The notes beneath the pieces are model-generated. The model was not told where the DNA came from. It saw nothing but the letters and a program-made list of their open reading frames with translations, and did not search any database. Shown here in pieces: positions 60,739 through 64,000 of a stretch of DNA of 64,000 bases (positions are counted from its first letter, which is position 1; each line of letters begins with the position of its first letter). The DNA comes from Mucor racemosus (lineage: Eukaryota > Mucoromycota > Mucoromycetes > Mucorales > Mucoraceae): positions 1-64,000 of the forward strand of contig JAPEHQ010000014.1 of NCBI GenBank assembly GCA_027405735.1, written 5' to 3'. The translations under genes were made by a program, and so were the position numbers.

Positions 60739-61449
60739 ATGACCTCATCTTCATCAGCGTTACCAGACTGGCATAGTGAATTTGACTCAATAACAAGTAA
60801 AAACAATTGAGAATTTTATTTACTGTGAGATTGATACTAAAATTTAAAGGAGCAGATCTTCCAGAGGAACAGTATCTAGAAGCTTTGAGAAAGCAAATGG
60901 ACAAATTACACGCACCAAAATCAGTAAAAGAGATGCTACAACATATGCTTAATCTCTTGAAAGGATGTAAAGAACGAGAACGGGTCAAGGCAAATGAAGT
61001 TTCAGAATACAGTCGAAAAATACTCTCAGTTTACGATCACTACACGATTTTAGAAGAAATGTACAAGGCTGAACATAAAACTGTATTAAATTTGAAAGAT
61101 GAAAAGGCTGAATTACAGGCAAAGATTCTTGATTTAACAAAGAATAATTCAGAACAACAAGCAAACGATTTAAAAATTAAATTAGATGCACAAAGAGAAG
61201 AATTCAATAAACAAGCGACAAAACAAGCATTGGGTAGGAAGAAGATTGAAGAAAAATTAATGTATAAAGAAATCGATTATCAATCTGTCAAGAAAAAGTT
61301 GCAAGAAATCGAAGCTCAAAATGCAAATTTACAATTAGAAGTTCAAAGTACTAAATACTTGTTACAATTTTATTTGTCACCACAACAACAAAGTCAATTT
61401 ACAGCAGCACAACAACAGCAGGTATTACAGCAACAACAACAACAACTGC

Positions 61450-61501
<52 letters not shown>

Positions 61502-61529
61502 TCAACAACATCAACATCAACATCAATAA
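60739..61529 (+). CDS. Coiled-coil protein with C-terminal polyglutamine tract
   Basis: Two exons (60739-60796, 60850-61529) give 245 residues. The short first exon (MTSSSSALPDWHSEFDSIT) joins in frame through a 53-base intron. An upstream in-frame ATG inside that intron would give a false start. Residues from about 30 to 190 are a highly charged helical region with heptad spacing (KAELQAKILDLTKNN, KKKLQEIEAQNANLQLEV), almost certainly a coiled coil. From about residue 200 the protein is nearly pure glutamine, encoded by CAA repeats, ending in a Gln/His run. No enzymatic motif is visible and I cannot name the family. The tract length probably varies between strains. Confidence 0.7.
61426..61527 (+). 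repeat. (CAA)n microsatellite encoding polyQ
   Basis: About 34 codons, mostly CAA with scattered CAG, CTG and CAT. The core 61446-61499 is almost uninterrupted CAA. A separate poly-A run follows at 61567-61587. Confidence 0.9.
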
Positions 61530-61767
61530 TACTAAAAATAATACCTTAAAATATCCCCTCATGCAAAAAAAAAAAAAAAAAAAAAAAAGCAACACTCAAA
61601 TAGTTTATAAATTGCAAACCATAATCATTTTATTAATTAATAAACTCAAACTATTGTAAATTATTAAAGTTACATTGTGTGGTAAATAAGAAGGGAATTT
61701 TTTATGTAATATATATATGTATAAATGGGATATCTATGCTGATTAAGAAGAAGAAGAAGAAAGGAGG

Positions 61768-62811
61768 TTATTTTTGAGATGATCTCCTCCAGAAAAACAA
61801 AAAGCTTTTTCTATTGCTATTCTCGATATTATTATCACTAGTTGTAGCAATAGTCGAAGTAGATGAAGAATTCATAAAACTCAATCTTTTAGCTACTGGC
61901 GTTGGCATGTTTACGGATGGTAATGGCTTATTCGAATTCTTTTGTTTAGGTATACTAACAGTAATTGCAGGCTGTAATCTTTGTAAAGCTCTCTTTTCTC
62001 CATGCTCGGCAGCTTTGCGATACCATTCCATTGCAGTATTTTCATCTTTGTTAGTACCAATTCCCATTTCAGAGAAATAACCAACAGCATACTCAGCTCT
62101 TGGTAAACCATATTGAGCAGCACACATTGCCCATGCATACGCTTGTTCATCAGAGGGAGGTAATATTTGTGGTACACCCACCAAATACCAAGCAGTTAAA
62201 GCAAAGCAAGATTCGGGATGTTGTTGTTCTGCAGCAATGCTATAATACTGTATAGATAAACCAGCATCTGTAGTACATTCGAGTTTACCAAATTCGTAAC
62301 ATTCACCGAGACGATGCGCAGAAGGTGCATAACCTAAAACAGCAGCTTCGTGATATAGACTGATGGCATATTTGAGATCAACAAAAATGACAGATTCAAC
62401 GCCTTTTTCGTGCAAAAGAGCAAGTTCATGTAATGCGTGAGGATATTGTGTTGTAGCTGCTTCTGCTGATCTTTTAAGCCATTTATGACCATCTCGAACA
62501 TTCCTTGAAAGATTGAGTTCTCCTTTCATTTCTGCTAATCCGAGACGATACATTGCTCCTGGATGATTTAAAGTTGCCGCTTTTCTATATATAATTTTAT
62601 TATTATGAGTTTCATGTTGTTGTTTTTTTATGTAATATTTTTACCGGTAGTATTGAACTGCTTTGCCTTTATTTTTTGTTGTGCCTAGACCATCTTCATA
62701 ACATTTTGCAGTTCTAAGAATAATTAATAGAGTAAATAAACATGTAAATTGAAAAAAAGAAATGAAATGTCTATATTATTATACTGCATTATCTAGCAGC
62801 TTTGGTTGATC

Positions 62812-62843
<32 letters not shown>

Positions 62844-63739
62844 TTCTCCCCATCCCTTGGCATTTTTTGAGTGCATAAATGACCTCCTCCAGCCCCTCTG
62901 CTCATCCCCTTTGATTTCATATATTATATAATCTTCACCCCCAACCTCCATCCTCTCCTTTTATATTATAAATATATATATATATACCTATAAGCTGCAT
63001 CAGGATGATGATGTTTAGCTGATTGCACAAAAAGAGGAAAAGATTTGTCAAAATCAGGTTTTCCAGTTTTATTCAATAGGCCGGCCGCATACATATTAGC
63101 AAGATAGTATTGAGATTCACTATGTCCTCGCATAGCAACCTGTTTTAATAGCTTTTCTGCTTCAATCAAATAAGCATGTTGTTGTTGCTGTTGCTGTTGT
63201 TGGTCAATTTGTTCATTATCTTTTTGTTGCAATCTTTTAGCTGCTTCAACCAAGAAAATAGCAAAATCACATTGTATTTCCATATTATTAGTTTTTTTGG
63301 CATTTTCTCTATACATGTTGATAGTTTTACTATAAGACAATAAACTAGCATTTTGACCAGGTTTCAAATGTGAATGATCTAGTAATTGATCACTCGTTGC
63401 AGATTGGATACTACTAGATGAAAATGAATGATTGCGTGCAGAAGCAAAGGGCAATGGAGTAGATGGTGGTGATAATGGTAATGATGCATTTGACACATTT
63501 GGTTGGTTAATCGAAAGTGGGCTCGATGAACGACGAAAGGTTTGCTTTTCAATTTTCTTTTTAACGTCTATGCAGTTTGTATTAGGATTTGATTTTGAAT
63601 CCAATGGTAAGTTTGGAGTGGCATTAGATTTGGGATTAATAATAGTAGTTGGATCAATTTTTATGTCTGAAAGTATTTTATCATTTTTCAACATGGTTAC
63701 TTCGGGATGTTGATGATGATGATTTTGAATGTGTAACAT
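61768..63739 (-). CDS. SKT5: Chitin synthase activator, Skt5/Chs4-like Sel1-repeat protein
   Basis: Three exons (62988-63739, 62645-62713, 61768-62584) join to 545 residues. The first 190 residues are low-complexity, Ser/Pro/Asn-rich, with a His-rich start and a short polyQ run (63179-63202). Sel1 repeats follow: QYYLANMYAAGLLNKTGKPD, CYEDGLGTTKNKGKAVQYYR, ALHELALLHEKG, SAHRLGECYEFGKLEC, SCFALTAWYLVGVPQILPPS and AVGYFSEMGIGTNKDENTAM. The order and wording match the fungal Skt5/Chs4 family, which activates and localises class IV chitin synthase (Chs3 in yeast). Yeast Chs4 ends in a prenylation CaaX box; this one ends FFWRRSSQK, so membrane attachment by prenylation is not supported. The first intron is long (274 bases) and carries a CT repeat. 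Confidence 0.9.
62811..62848. repeat. (CT)n microsatellite inside an Skt5 intron
   Basis: A CT run with a few TTT interruptions, within the 274-base first intron (62714-62987). On the coding strand it is a GA run. Other introns of this gene and its neighbours are about 50-60 bases. Confidence 0.75.
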
Positions 63740-64000
63740 TTTGTTAGTTGAGTAGAAGAAAGAGAGAGAAAAAAAGATATAAACAAAACTAGTTTTTTTA
63801 TGTTTATTATTAAAGTAGGGCCCATCTTGATATTTTTTGCATTAAAAGGTTATAACTATTTTACGGCTCACATGTCTTACTAAAATTGGATGGTTCAAAC
63901 GCCAAGGGGGAGCGGGGAGGAGGAGAGAGAGGAAAAAAGCGCATACATGTATTTTTGTCGTGTGTAACAAAGTGTATGTAATGTAATGTGTCTTGTAAAA
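63740..64000 (-). promoter_or_regulatory. Upstream region of the Skt5 gene
   Basis: Read on the gene's strand, a pyrimidine-rich leader (TTTTTTTCTCTCTCTTTCTT) precedes the ATG by about 20 bases. A second CT-rich tract lies at about 63905-63937. No other gene is seen before the window ends. Confidence 0.45.

Overview
The window is AT-rich eukaryotic DNA, almost certainly fungal. Genes are short and split by many GT-AG introns of about 50-60 bases, with CT-rich leaders before start codons. The gene set (Skt5/Chs4 chitin-synthase activator, Mge1 nucleotide exchange factor, Gcs1-type ArfGAP, LAMTOR5-like Ragulator subunit, coronin-7-like protein, HFM1/MER3 helicase) and the kind of repeats point to an early-diverging fungus, most likely Mucoromycota/Mucorales. 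The lineage is inferred, not proven.

Layout. 1-408: 3' end of a NagD-like HAD phosphatase. 409-9288: gene-free repeat nest with R1 copies, solo LTRs and a dynein-exon repeat. 9289-18355: gene island with a CBM21 glycogen/PP1-targeting protein (-), HFM1 (+) and a coronin (-); HFM1 and the coronin end tail to tail. 18356-44455: a 26 kb gene desert. It holds more R1, solo-LTR, MITE and dynein-exon copies, and a very large inverted repeat (arms 26348-33386 and 35812-42849, about 7.04 kb each, nearly identical, 2.4 kb spacer). 44456-48447: ArfGAP (+) and an NRAMP metal transporter (-), tail to tail. 48448-56337: second repeat nest (R1 x2, LTR2, a hAT-like MITE). 56338-64000: Mge1 (+), LAMTOR5-like (-), a small unrecognised two-exon gene (-) next to a broken Tc1-type transposase, a coiled-coil/polyQ protein (+) and Skt5 (-).

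The host genes are ordinary housekeeping, trafficking, cell-wall and meiosis genes with no common pathway; they are not a cluster. The unusual biology is in the repeats. A spliceable exon coding for the last WD40 blade of a cytoplasmic dynein intermediate chain travels inside a dispersed repeat (four copies). The giant palindrome contains two of these. Several insertions have readable target-site duplications, so their relative order can be worked out. I found no bacterial-style defence system, CRISPR array, tRNA or rRNA.
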